A DNA stretch of 11,689 nucleotides from an uncultured Prevotellaceae bacterium (GCA_937904375.1 CALDIG010000186.1:1-11689), one strand, 5' to 3'. Positions 1 through 8,505 are shown, counted from the stretch's first letter. Numbers and translations: made by a program. The notes: a model not told the origin generated them from the letters alone.

Positions 1-2260
1 TCTCCTTGATGCCTCCCACCGGCAGCACTTTGCCACGCAGGGTGATCTCACCAGTCATCGCGACATGGTCGCGCACTTTGCGCTGTGTGAACGACGATAC
101 GAGCGATGTCACCATAGTTACACCCGCCGAGGGACCGTCTTTGGGTATCGCACCCTCGGGCACATGCACATGGACGTTGTATTTGTCGAATAGTTCGTAG
201 TCGATGTTGAACAGCTGGCTGTGACTCTTGAGGTACTGCAACGCAATCATGGCACTTTCCTTCATCACGTCGCCGAGGTTGCCGGTGAGGGTGAGTTTCT
301 CGCCCTTGCCACGCGACAATGCACTCTCGATAAAGAGAATTTCGCCCCCCACGGCAGTCCAAGCCAGACCCGTCACCACACCGGCGAAGTCGTTGCCCTC
401 GTAGCGGTCGCTGTTGAAGTCGCGCGCGCCAAGGAAATCCTTTAGGCTCTCCACGTCGATAGTCTTGGGGTATTCGTCGCCGCTCGCCTTCTTGCGCGCA
501 ACCTTTCGCAGCACTTTGGCAATCTTCTTCTCCAGTTCGCGCACACCGCTCTCACGGGTATAGCCGTGGATTATATCGGTGATAGTGGCTTTTGGGAAAG
601 TGATTTCTCGCTTCTCAAAGCCGTTCTCTTGCAGCTGCTTAGGCACAAGATGCTTGCGTGCTATCTCGATTTTCTCCTCGGGGATATAGCTGTTTATTTC
701 TATCACCTCCATGCGGTCGAGCAATGGCTTGGAGATAGTGCCGAGGTTGTTGGCGGTGGCGATGAAAAGCACCTTCGAGAGGTCGTAGTCCACATCTAGG
801 TAGTTATCGTGGAAGTGACCGTTCTGCTCCGGGTCGAGCACCTCGAGCAATGCCGAAGCCGGGTCGCCCTTGAAATCCTGTCCCACCTTGTCAATCTCGT
901 CAAGCACAATCACCGGGTTGCAACTGTTGCATTTCATCATCGCCTCGACGATGCGGCCAGGCATAGCACCGATGTAGGTGCGGCGGTGACCGCGAATCTC
1001 CGCCTCGTCGTGCAGACCGCCCAGCGATATGCGCTCATACTTGCGGTGCAGCGCCTCGGCGATGGAGCGACCCAACGATGTCTTACCCACTCCCGGAGGA
1101 CCGTAGAGGCAGATGATGGGAGCCTTGAGGTCGCCACGGAGTTTGAGTACCGACAGATGTTCGAGTATGCGGTCTTTCACATTCTCAAGACCGTAGTGGT
1201 CGCGGTTGAGCTTCGCCTCCACCTTCTTGAGGTTGAAGTTGTCGTTGGTATATTCGTTCCACGGCAAGTTGAGCATGGTGTCGAGGTAGGCATATTGCGT
1301 GGAGTAGTCAGGTGACTGAGGGTTGAGACGCTCAAGTTTCTTGAGTTCCTTCTCGAAGTTCTTTTGGGTGTTCTCATCCCATTTCTTCTCCTTTGCACGC
1401 TTCTCCAGTTCGGGGATGTCGTCATCGTTGGTGCCCAGTTCTTCCTGAATGGTGCGAATTTGCTGTTGTAGGAAATGCTCGCGCTGCTGCTGCGAGAGGT
1501 CCTCGCGGGTGCGCAGTTGGATGCTTGCCTTCAGGTCGATGAGCTGCGCCTCTTTGCTGAGGATGCCAAAGAGGTGATAAGCACGTTTCTTGATGTCGCT
1601 TTCCTGAAGCAGCATCTGCTTGTCGCGGGCCTCGAAGGGGATGTTTGTCGCCAGGAAATGCATCAGATACACCGGGTCGTCGATGTTGGTGAGGGCAAAT
1701 TTCATCTCCCTGCCGGCATCGCCCATCTTGTTGAGCATGTCGTAGGTCAACTCCTTGATGGAACTGATGATAGCCTCAAATTCGCCGTCATTCTTTTTAG
1801 GGAATTTCTCGTTGAAGAGCGAGATGTTGCCACGCAGGTAAGGCTCGCGCACAGTAATATCCTCTAGCACGAAACTCGAGCGGCCATGCAGGATGACATT
1901 TGTCGAGTCATCGGGCAGTTTCAGAACCTTGATGACCTCGGCGACAGTGCCAACGGGGTAGAGGTCGTTTTTGTCAGGGTCTTCTACGTCGCTGTCAATT
2001 TGGCAAACTACTGCCAAAGGTTCACCTGTGCGTTGTGAGTCTTTAATGGCGTTGAGTGATTTGGCGCGTCCCACCATCACCGGCATTGTCATGCCCGGAA
2101 ACAGCACCATATTACGCAAGGCGAGAACTGGCACATCTTTCAACTCTTTTTCTTTCAGCAGTTTGTCATCGCCATTGGCATGAATTTCGGCAAAAATGGG
2201 AATGGCATGCGCGCCACCATCGTTCATCTCAAAATCTATATCTTTATTAAAATCTATCAT
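1..2260 (-). CDS. lon: ATP-dependent protease LonA (3' end cut by window edge)
   Basis: Lon is a cytoplasmic homohexameric AAA+ serine protease that unfolds and degrades misfolded and short-lived regulatory proteins. The minus-strand frame is open for 753 codons from the ATG at 2258-2260, with no internal stop. Seen in order: an N-terminal substrate-binding domain (motif VPVLALRNMVLFPGM near residue 45), a charged helical linker, Walker A GPPGVGKT (residues 387-394, Lys393), Walker B VIVLDEID (Asp454, Glu455), and the protease domain with PKDGPSAG holding catalytic Ser711. The frame ends at MTGEITLRG...GGIKE. By alignment to E. coli Lon (Ser679/Lys722, 43 apart) the catalytic Lys would be residue 754, of which only the first base (A) lies in the window. 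About 65-70 C-terminal residues are therefore missing because of the window edge, not mutation. An upstream in-frame TGA leaves this ATG as the natural start; Met12 is a less likely alternative. It is divergent from the A2M gene and has its own promoter. Confidence 0.97.
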   Translation of the reverse strand, partial: MIDFNKDIDFEMNDGGAHAIPIFAEIHANGDDKLLKEKELKDVPVLALRNMVLFPGMTMPVMVGRAKSLNAIKDSQRTGEPLAVVCQIDSDVEDPDKNDLYPVGTVAEVIKVLKLPDDSTNVILHGRSSFVLEDITVREPYLRGNISLFNEKFPKKNDGEFEAIISSIKELTYDMLNKMGDAGREMKFALTNIDDPVYLMHFLATNIPFEARDKQMLLQESDIKKRAYHLFGILSKEAQLIDLKASIQLRTREDLSQQQREHFLQQQIRTIQEELGTNDDDIPELEKRAKEKKWDENTQKNFEKELKKLERLNPQSPDYSTQYAYLDTMLNLPWNEYTNDNFNLKKVEAKLNRDHYGLENVKDRILEHLSVLKLRGDLKAPIICLYGPPGVGKTSLGRSIAEALHRKYERISLGGLHDEAEIRGHRRTYIGAMPGRIVEAMMKCNSCNPVIVLDEIDKVGQDFKGDPASALLEVLDPEQNGHFHDNYLDVDYDLSKVLFIATANNLGTISKPLLDRMEVIEINSYIPEEKIEIARKHLVPKQLQENGFEKREITFPKATITDIIHGYTRESGVRELEKKIAKVLRKVARKKASGDEYPKTIDVESLKDFLGARDFNSDRYEGNDFAGVVTGLAWTAVGGEILFIESALSRGKGEKLTLTGNLGDVMKESAMIALQYLKSHSQLFNIDYELFDKYNVHVHVPEGAIPKDGPSAGVTMVTSLVSSFTQRKVRDHVAMTGEITLRGKVLPVGGIKE

Positions 2261-2284
2261 GTCATTTATTGTGTGTTTCGTTTG

Positions 2285-2315
2285 CAAAATTACTCAAAAT
2301 AATATTATAAGCAAA
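2285..2315 (-). promoter_or_regulatory. Bacteroidetes-type promoter for lon
   Basis: Read on the minus strand, TTTG (2312-2315) is followed after 19 bases by TAATTTTG (2285-2292). This matches the Bacteroidetes primary sigma consensus, TTTG at -33 and TAnnTTTG at -7. Transcription would start roughly 5-8 bases beyond the -7 box, giving a short leader of under 25 bases before the ATG at 2260. No strong Shine-Dalgarno precedes that ATG, which is usual for this phylum. The assignment rests on the motif only. Confidence 0.62.
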
Positions 2316-2323
2316 AGCAGTGC

Positions 2324-2335
2324 CATTAATTAATG
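2324..2335. repeat. 12-base palindrome upstream of the lon promoter
   Basis: CATTAATTAATG is a perfect palindrome starting 8 bases upstream of the lon -33 element. It could be an operator half-set or simply AT-rich DNA. It abuts the 7-base tandem repeat that starts at 2332. No known binding site is recognised. Confidence 0.3.
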
Positions 2336-2351
2336 CAGAATGCAGAATGCG
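2332..2351. repeat. Tandem 7-base repeat, AATGCAG x2.9
   Basis: Two exact AATGCAG units (2332-2338 and 2339-2345) are followed by a partial third, AATGCG, in which one base is missing or changed. The repeat lies between the two divergent promoters. Two other unrelated 7-8 base tandem repeats occur in the gap at 10126-10258. Confidence 0.6.
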
Positions 2352-2363
2352 AAAAGGTCGAAC

Positions 2364-2379
2364 GCCGTGCTTTCGGCAC
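2364..2379. other. Small hairpin-forming sequence in the divergent intergenic region
   Basis: GCCGTGCTTTCGGCAC can fold in two competing ways: GCCG with CGGC (2364-2367 with 2374-2377, six-base loop) or GTGC with GCAC (2367-2370 with 2376-2379, five-base loop). No U-tract follows on either side, so it is not a convincing terminator. It lies upstream of both predicted transcripts and may have no RNA role. Confidence 0.3.
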
Positions 2380-2422
2380 AAACATTAACAACGCCCAGGA
2401 CTCATTTCAATTCAGAAATGCT

Positions 2423-2440
2423 TGTTATTTGAAAATAACA
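2423..2440. promoter_or_regulatory. 18-base inverted repeat, candidate operator of the A2M gene
   Basis: TGTTATTTGAAAATAACA is a perfect inverted repeat with 8-base arms and a 2-base centre. It ends 10 bases before the -33 element of the rightward promoter, a position suited to an activator or repressor dimer. A chance AT-rich palindrome is possible, and no specific regulator family is assigned. Confidence 0.42.
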
Positions 2441-2450
2441 GCTCTTATAT

Positions 2451-2481
2451 TTTGTTGTTATCAGTATATTAATTATTTTTG
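2451..2481 (+). promoter_or_regulatory. Bacteroidetes-type promoter for the A2M gene
   Basis: TTTG (2451-2454), then exactly 19 bases, then TATTTTTG (2474-2481) matches the TTTG/TAnnTTTG consensus of the Bacteroidetes primary sigma factor. It has the same spacing as the lon promoter on the other strand. The start codon is 23 bases downstream, so the leader would be short. A weak Shine-Dalgarno-like AAGGTG (2497-2502) sits just before the ATG at 2505. Confidence 0.65.
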
Positions 2482-2504
2482 CGATTGATTATAAAAAAGG
2501 TGAT

Positions 2505-5500
2505 ATGATAAAGAGATTATTATTATTGATATTTGTGGCGGTTGCTGTGGTGGCAAGCGCAATGGGGCAGAGCGTGGTAGATTTCGCTTTTCCCCGCAAG
2601 GTGAGTGCCGAGGCGTTGACGCAGCTCGACAAGGCTCTAAAGAGTGGTGACGGCAACGCCGTGGTGGATGCGATGATTCGCTACTCTATCGCTCAAAGTA
2701 GCATCTCCAAGCAGAGCATCGACACCATTGTGCCTCGCATAGAGCAGCTGGCAGTAAAAGAGAAGCGTGCCGATATCAAGGCCCTGCTCTATCATCTTGA
2801 GGCAAGGGTGCTTGGGCAATACTATGCCAAATATGGAGCACAATCACAAGTTGTTGACACTCTGCCTGAGCGTTTTGAGTTATGGAGCAGAAGTCAGATA
2901 AAAGACAAGATAAACGAACTCATGCGCTTTTCGGTGAAAGACGAGAAGGCATTACTGGCGAAACCGTTGAGCAACTATGCGGGACTGATTAGCGAAGACT
3001 CGCAGGGCATTTTCCCCTCGCTCTATCATTTCCTGGCGCTGGAAGGTTATGAGATGACCCGCGATGACGAGATTCTCACCCGCCTGCTCGACAACTGCGA
3101 GCCCGGTAGCGATGTCCACATGGAAGTGATTAGAAATTCACTTTCCTCGCCGGTGCATCTGGCGGCGACCGGTGCCACCAGCCGCAAGGCAGTGGTCATT
3201 GGCTACCTCGAGAAATATATCGACAAAGAGAGTGCTGGCGCTCTGCTTCGCGACATTGATTTAAGCGACAAAGCGATATCGCTATGCGAGGAATATGTTT
3301 CACGTTTCCCCGATGGGCGCTTTGCGTCAATCGCCAAGAACAAAATCAGCATGGCACGAGAAAAGGACGTGAGTATTTTTATCAAACCAGAGTATGCGAC
3401 TCACGATTCCATAGAGGTGAAATTTTTTTGTCAAAACATTGACACTTTGATCATTTCGCTTTACCGCCTTAACGATGATGTTATAGTAGATGACAAAATT
3501 GAATATGATAGAGATCTTAATTTCACATTAGTTGGTCAGCAAGAAATCGTGAATGCCAGCATCAAGCTTGACGGTGACTTGAGAACCATAAGTTTCCCGC
3601 CGCAGAGTTGTGGAAGATACAGAGTTCTTGCATCCTATAAGAACGACTATGGCGAGCTGGTAGAAAATGGGAAAAAGATCTCCTTGTCTAATACCTTTAT
3701 CGTCAGTGACCTGATGTTGTTGGGATTTAATCATAATGAAACCGGTGACATTGATCTCCTTGCCGTTGACATGACCACAGGAGCGCCGGTAGAAGGAGCA
3801 AAGGTGAGCAATGGCACGTGGAGCGACATCACCGACAGCGACGGGCTTGCCGTTCACACTCGCAATAAATGGTGGTATTCAAACGAGTATTATGTGACAA
3901 AAGACGATGACAAATGGGGGAGAAGTTTTTATATGCTTTCCAATATAGATAGAACCGACAAAGAGATATTGGGAAAGATTTATACCGACTTGTCAATTTT
4001 CAGACCGGGCGAGAAGGTGAACTTTGCGGGCGTGGTCTATTCAATAGAAGCCGACAGTCGCAAATTGCTGTCAGGCGAAAAGGTGAGATTTGAACTCAAT
4101 GACCCGAATGATGAATTAGTTGACTCGGTGTCATTGACAACCGACAGCTGGGGGCGTGCTACGGGCTCTTTTGCGCTGCCTAAAGACAAGATGAATGGCA
4201 ATTACTCAATTACGATGTTTATTGACGATGATTTCATAGTGAGTAAACGCATCATCATGAGCGAATACAAGATTCCCACATTCACCGTTTCCCTCGACTC
4301 GCCCCATCGTTATTATAGTCTTGGCGAAGATTTGGAGATTGCTGGAACTGTAATGACTTACAGCGGAATGCCTGTGACGGGAGCATGCGTGCACATTGAG
4401 ATGGAAAGCCCCATTTGGCATGACGAAGATGAAGTGGCGATGCCCGACACGATTATCACTACCGATGTCAATGGCCGTTTCCTGCTTGTTGTCCCCGCCG
4501 AGCTGATTAAGCGTGACATCAAGGATGAATATGATGAAGATGACGACTATGAGTATGGTGTTTCTGTGGGTTATGACTATACCGTGGAGGTCATCAACGA
4601 CCAAGGCGAGACTTGCAGCGATGAGGGTGAGATAGAAATTGTGATTGATGAGGAACCCTCATCAGTTAAAGCCTTTGACACCAAGATTTTGCTTGATGGA
4701 TCGAAGACTGCCGTCCCTGTTACAGTGCATAATGCAGATAAAGATACCACGATTCACATTCGCTACAAGATAAAAGAAAAAACTACAGGGAAAGTGATAA
4801 AGCAAGGTGACGTTATGAATGCAAACGAGGAAGTGGATTGGAACAACCTGCCGTCGGGACTTTATGAGTTTGAGGCGTGGGCCGATAATGACACAATCCA
4901 CAGTAACAGCAAATTGTTGCTCTATCGCCTGACTGACAAAAAATGTTACCTTGAGAATGAACCGTTATGGCTGGTGCCTGGTGGCGACAAAGTCACCAAA
5001 AAGGGCAAGGGCGAGGTGCTGATAGGCACTTCGGTAGATGAGTCACACATATATTATATTGCCTCGACTCGCACGCGCATTATCTCTCGTGGATGGCTGC
5101 ATTACAAGCCTGGCATCCACAAGTTCACCATCGACATGCCAAAGGACGCTGGTGAGAGCGTGACAGTGAATTTCTATAATATTTATAAAAAGCAAGAGAG
5201 CAACGAGACTGCTTATCTTCAGGCGGTAGTCCCGCCATCGCAATTAAATATCAAGATAGAGAGTTTTCGTGACCGCCTTGTTCCCGGCGAGAATGAGCAA
5301 TGGAAGTTCACGCTGCTCGACAATACCGACAAGAAGCAGCAAGGGGCTCTCATGCTCGCTATGGTTGATAAGGCTATCTATGAACTAAGTTCCAATCGAT
5401 GGAACGCTTCGTTCCAATCTTGGTCAAGAGACTTGTATGACTACGAAAGCCAATACATATCAGATTATTTTGGTATAGGCTACAGCGGTCCAAGTTGGCA

Positions 5501-8483
5501 TAAACCGTTGCTCAATGAGTTCCATTTTGAACTTCCCGAACTTAACACCTATCACCGGAAATGGTTCTTAGTGAGTCAAAACAATGAAGGTGGCATTTCG
5601 ATGAACGATACAAAAGTAGTGAGCATCGACAGTACTGGTTGCAAAGTGACTGGTTATGTGTATTCGGTTCTGGATTATGAGCCGGTAATTGGTGCAACAG
5701 TGATGGACGCGGAGAATCCTAAGAACGGCGTTGCCACCGACTTTGACGGCAAGTTCACATTAACGGTGTCGTCGCTCAGCAGCGAGATAATGGTTAGATA
5801 TATTGGCTATGTCGATCATAAGTTCAAACCTTCGGAGTTGCCGCAAGTTATTTTGCTTGAGGAAGATGAAAGCCAGATTCTCCAAGAAGTGGTTGTTACC
5901 GGATATGGCACTCAGGATGCTGGTGACGAGGCGAAGTTACTTGAAGGACGTGCTGCGGGTGTTAGTGTTAGTTCTCAAAAAGTGACAGAATTAAATATTG
6001 TGGCCGACGAGGCGGTATTGGATGATGATTCATCGCCTAAGATACGAGTGCGTGGCACTACTTCGGTCTATAGCAGCAAACCTCTGTGGGTTGTAGATGG
6101 AGTGATTGTAGAGGATAATGTAGTGCTTGATGCCGATGCACTTTCCAGTGGCGATGCCCGAACACTAATTGCCAGTGCTCTTGCAGGAATGAGTGCCGAT
6201 GATGTTGAAAGTTTCAATATTCTGAAAGGCAGTTCGGCGACTTCAATCTATGGTGCCCGTGCTATGGCAGGTGTGATTGTTGTCAACACCAAGAGCAAGC
6301 AATTTGCCCGCAATAAGATGATGGGAACGGTTAAAGCGCGCGAGCCGGGAGTGAAGACCGCATTGTGGAAGCCCATGCTTGTTACTGGCGATGACGGTAG
6401 GGTAGCGGTGGAGTTTACTGCTCCTGAGAACAACTCCACTTGGGTTGTTCAGGCGATTGCCTATAATGAGAACCTTATTTCAGGCAATTTCTATGGAGAG
6501 TTGATAACAAGCCGTCCGCTTATGGTGAAGCCCATCGCCCCTCGATTCTTGCGACATGGCGACAATGTCACGCTCAAGGCTCAGGTGCAGAACGATGACG
6601 ACAAAGAAGCTATGGTCGATGCTGTGGTTGAGATGTTTGACATCCGCACCAATGCCGTGCTGCACTCGTCGAGCCAGCAGTTGACCCTTGCGCCCAAAGA
6701 GACCCGCAATGTGGAAGTCACTTGGACGGTGCCCGACACCCTCGCATTGGTGGGAATGCGCGTGAAAGCAGCCACCGAGCGTTTGGGCGACGGCGAACAG
6801 ATGGTCATTCCAGTGCTTGAGGCTGCATCGCCTGTGATAGAGGCGCAGCCGTTCTTCATCGACCCCGGCGCGGAGATGACTGTGACAGTTCCGTCTTATT
6901 CCGAGAATGCCCATATCACCCTTGAGACTTGCGAGAATCCATTGTGGTATGCCGTTATGGCGTTGCCCACAATCTATAGCGACAATGACAAGGTGGCGAC
7001 TTGCGTTGCCCACAGCCTCTATGCGCAAAGCGTGGCGCAAGACTTGGCAGAGAGTCATCCCGAGATTGCCAATGCCATCCGTTCATGGAAAGGCGACAGC
7101 ACGATTGTGTCGATGTTGCAGCAGAACCCCAACCTCAAGATAGGCGACCTGATGGCATCGCCCTTCGTTGGAGCAGCCCAGCGTGAGACCTTGCGAATGC
7201 GACAGTTGAGCAACCTGCTCGACACTACCAAGATGGACAGCGAGCATGAGCGACTAGTCACAGCACTTGGCAAATTGCAACAGAGCGATGGCGGCTGGAC
7301 TTGGTTCAGCTACCCAGGCTGCGAGTCGTCGCTATACACCTCAATGGGCGTGCTTGAACTTATAGGCGAACAGATGCTGATAACCACCGACATTAGCGAC
7401 AACGAGTTAAACAAGATGGCAGAGAGGGGAGTGCTGTATTGCGACAACATGATATCCAATATGTTCTCAAAAGGCGAGAAGATTGACTACTTGGGCTATG
7501 CTTATGTGCGCTCGATGTTCCCCAATGTGGAAATGAGCAAGAAAAACAAGGCTTTACACGACCGTAGCGTCAAAGAGGTGATGGCGAAGTGGAAAGACCG
7601 CTCGCTCATCGACCGCGCTTACGCCGCCATCGTGCTCTATCGAAATGACAAGAAGGACGAGGCTCGCAAGATAGCGCAGTCGCTGCGGGAGTTTGCCGTT
7701 ACCGACAATCAAGGCATGCATTGGGAAAATCTGCAAGAGGGTTACGCCGCCTACTACGATAAAGTGACGCTCACAGCCACTGTGCTAGAGGCATTATCGC
7801 TTGTTGACCCACGTCAAGACGAGATAGCGCAAATCCACAAATGGATACTGCTGATGAAGCAGAGCAACGACTGGGGGTCAAGCAGCCTTGCTGCCCATGC
7901 GATTTATGCGTTGCTCACCACCGACCCAGGCGATAATTGGCTAACCGACTCGCTGGGCTACTCGGTAAGAGAAGTCGCTCCTAATGAGACGATAAAATTT
8001 GACAGGAAGTCCCACCCGCAATGGGGAGCAATATACTCGGCTTACAGCGCTCCAATGGCCGAAATACGGGCATTCAAGACCGATGACTTGAGCGTTACCA
8101 AGAATTTCATGCGCTATGGCAAGGACGGAGAATTGGAGCCGTTCGCCACGCTGAGCGTTGGCGATAAAGTGCAGGTGCGCGTCACTCTCGATGCACGCAA
8201 GGATTTGGACTATGTCACCGTGGCAGATGAACGCGCCGCATGTTTCGAGCCGGTTGACAAGGTGTCGGGCTACAAATGGGGTGAGACATTCTATTATAAC
8301 GAGGTGAAAGACAATAAGACCAACATGTTCATCACCAGTCTGCGAAAAGGTGTCCGTACTGTCACTTACGACGTGATGGTGACCAACATAGGCACTTACG
8401 CCAGCGGCATCGCCTCGGCACAGTGCCAGTATGCTCCACAAGTCACTGCTCACACTGCAGCAACGGTGATTGAGGTGAAATAA
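2505..8483 (+). CDS. Alpha-2-macroglobulin-family protein with inserted SusC-type carboxypeptidase-regulatory and TonB-plug domains
   Basis: A 1992-residue exported protein, probably periplasmic. Residues 1-22 are a signal peptide (MIKR, a hydrophobic core, ASAMG before Gln) without a lipobox Cys. A helical N-terminal region follows to about 280, then macroglobulin-like domains: the MG2 signature DLSIFRPGEKVNFAG near 496-510, an MG3-type domain from about 586 (SEYKIPTF), and a bait-region-type domain from about 910 (PPSQLNIKIESF to MLAMVDKAIYEL). Residues about 1045-1125 are a carboxypeptidase-regulatory-like fold. LQEVVVTGYG (1126-1135) resembles a TonB box. Residues about 1145-1265 are a plug, with WVVDGV at 1195-1200 and ILKGSSATSIYGARAMAGV from 1239. 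The A2M/MG7 domain resumes near 1285 (TALWKPMLVTGDDG), followed by a TED-like alpha/alpha toroid (about 1475-1800; LQQSDGGWTWF near 1590) and a C-terminal MG domain. No CxEQ thioester motif occurs anywhere. Family members entrap proteases or act as surface scaffolds; the function here is inferred. An acidic run, DEYDEDDDYEY, lies at 674-684. Confidence 0.93.
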   Translation: MIKRLLLLIFVAVAVVASAMGQSVVDFAFPRKVSAEALTQLDKALKSGDGNAVVDAMIRYSIAQSSISKQSIDTIVPRIEQLAVKEKRADIKALLYHLEARVLGQYYAKYGAQSQVVDTLPERFELWSRSQIKDKINELMRFSVKDEKALLAKPLSNYAGLISEDSQGIFPSLYHFLALEGYEMTRDDEILTRLLDNCEPGSDVHMEVIRNSLSSPVHLAATGATSRKAVVIGYLEKYIDKESAGALLRDIDLSDKAISLCEEYVSRFPDGRFASIAKNKISMAREKDVSIFIKPEYATHDSIEVKFFCQNIDTLIISLYRLNDDVIVDDKIEYDRDLNFTLVGQQEIVNASIKLDGDLRTISFPPQSCGRYRVLASYKNDYGELVENGKKISLSNTFIVSDLMLLGFNHNETGDIDLLAVDMTTGAPVEGAKVSNGTWSDITDSDGLAVHTRNKWWYSNEYYVTKDDDKWGRSFYMLSNIDRTDKEILGKIYTDLSIFRPGEKVNFAGVVYSIEADSRKLLSGEKVRFELNDPNDELVDSVSLTTDSWGRATGSFALPKDKMNGNYSITMFIDDDFIVSKRIIMSEYKIPTFTVSLDSPHRYYSLGEDLEIAGTVMTYSGMPVTGACVHIEMESPIWHDEDEVAMPDTIITTDVNGRFLLVVPAELIKRDIKDEYDEDDDYEYGVSVGYDYTVEVINDQGETCSDEGEIEIVIDEEPSSVKAFDTKILLDGSKTAVPVTVHNADKDTTIHIRYKIKEKTTGKVIKQGDVMNANEEVDWNNLPSGLYEFEAWADNDTIHSNSKLLLYRLTDKKCYLENEPLWLVPGGDKVTKKGKGEVLIGTSVDESHIYYIASTRTRIISRGWLHYKPGIHKFTIDMPKDAGESVTVNFYNIYKKQESNETAYLQAVVPPSQLNIKIESFRDRLVPGENEQWKFTLLDNTDKKQQGALMLAMVDKAIYELSSNRWNASFQSWSRDLYDYESQYISDYFGIGYSGPSWHKPLLNEFHFELPELNTYHRKWFLVSQNNEGGISMNDTKVVSIDSTGCKVTGYVYSVLDYEPVIGATVMDAENPKNGVATDFDGKFTLTVSSLSSEIMVRYIGYVDHKFKPSELPQVILLEEDESQILQEVVVTGYGTQDAGDEAKLLEGRAAGVSVSSQKVTELNIVADEAVLDDDSSPKIRVRGTTSVYSSKPLWVVDGVIVEDNVVLDADALSSGDARTLIASALAGMSADDVESFNILKGSSATSIYGARAMAGVIVVNTKSKQFARNKMMGTVKAREPGVKTALWKPMLVTGDDGRVAVEFTAPENNSTWVVQAIAYNENLISGNFYGELITSRPLMVKPIAPRFLRHGDNVTLKAQVQNDDDKEAMVDAVVEMFDIRTNAVLHSSSQQLTLAPKETRNVEVTWTVPDTLALVGMRVKAATERLGDGEQMVIPVLEAASPVIEAQPFFIDPGAEMTVTVPSYSENAHITLETCENPLWYAVMALPTIYSDNDKVATCVAHSLYAQSVAQDLAESHPEIANAIRSWKGDSTIVSMLQQNPNLKIGDLMASPFVGAAQRETLRMRQLSNLLDTTKMDSEHERLVTALGKLQQSDGGWTWFSYPGCESSLYTSMGVLELIGEQMLITTDISDNELNKMAERGVLYCDNMISNMFSKGEKIDYLGYAYVRSMFPNVEMSKKNKALHDRSVKEVMAKWKDRSLIDRAYAAIVLYRNDKKDEARKIAQSLREFAVTDNQGMHWENLQEGYAAYYDKVTLTATVLEALSLVDPRQDEIAQIHKWILLMKQSNDWGSSSLAAHAIYALLTTDPGDNWLTDSLGYSVREVAPNETIKFDRKSHPQWGAIYSAYSAPMAEIRAFKTDDLSVTKNFMRYGKDGELEPFATLSVGDKVQVRVTLDARKDLDYVTVADERAACFEPVDKVSGYKWGETFYYNEVKDNKTNMFITSLRKGVRTVTYDVMVTNIGTYASGIASAQCQYAPQVTAHTAATVIEVK
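5640..6300 (+). other. Inserted module: carboxypeptidase-regulatory-like domain, TonB-box-like segment and plug domain
   Basis: This sub-region of the A2M gene encodes about 220 residues that look like the N-terminus of a SusC/RagA outer-membrane transporter. It has a beta-sandwich of the kind VTGYVYSVLDYEPVIGATV...GKFTLTV...YIGY, a TonB-box-like LQEVVVTGYG, the LEGRAAGVSV element, PLWVVDGV, and a terminal plug strand ending in VIVVNTK. The 22-strand barrel that normally follows is absent; the frame returns directly to the A2M domain. It sits near the place where family members carry a protease-sensitive bait region. Confidence 0.88.
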
Positions 8484-8505
8484 TGACAAATTATTTGTTG
8501 CCTGT

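Noticed and set aside
1..13. Apparent truncation of Lon just before its catalytic lysine.
   Set aside because: The frame is still open at base 1 and the last base fits the first base of a Lys codon. This is the window boundary, not a gene defect.
6480..7058. A 192-codon minus-strand open frame opposite the A2M gene, and similar long shadows at 7941-8489 (minus) and 809-1315 (plus).
   Set aside because: They lie fully or almost fully opposite strongly supported coding sequence (A2M or lon), show no family signatures and have no start context. They are antisense shadows.
2505..8483. The idea that the A2M gene is two genes (A2M and a SusC-type transporter) joined by a frameshift or misassembly.
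   Set aside because: The frame is continuous through both junctions, the A2M domain resumes with its proper motif, and there is no barrel sequence or leftover start or stop at either edge.
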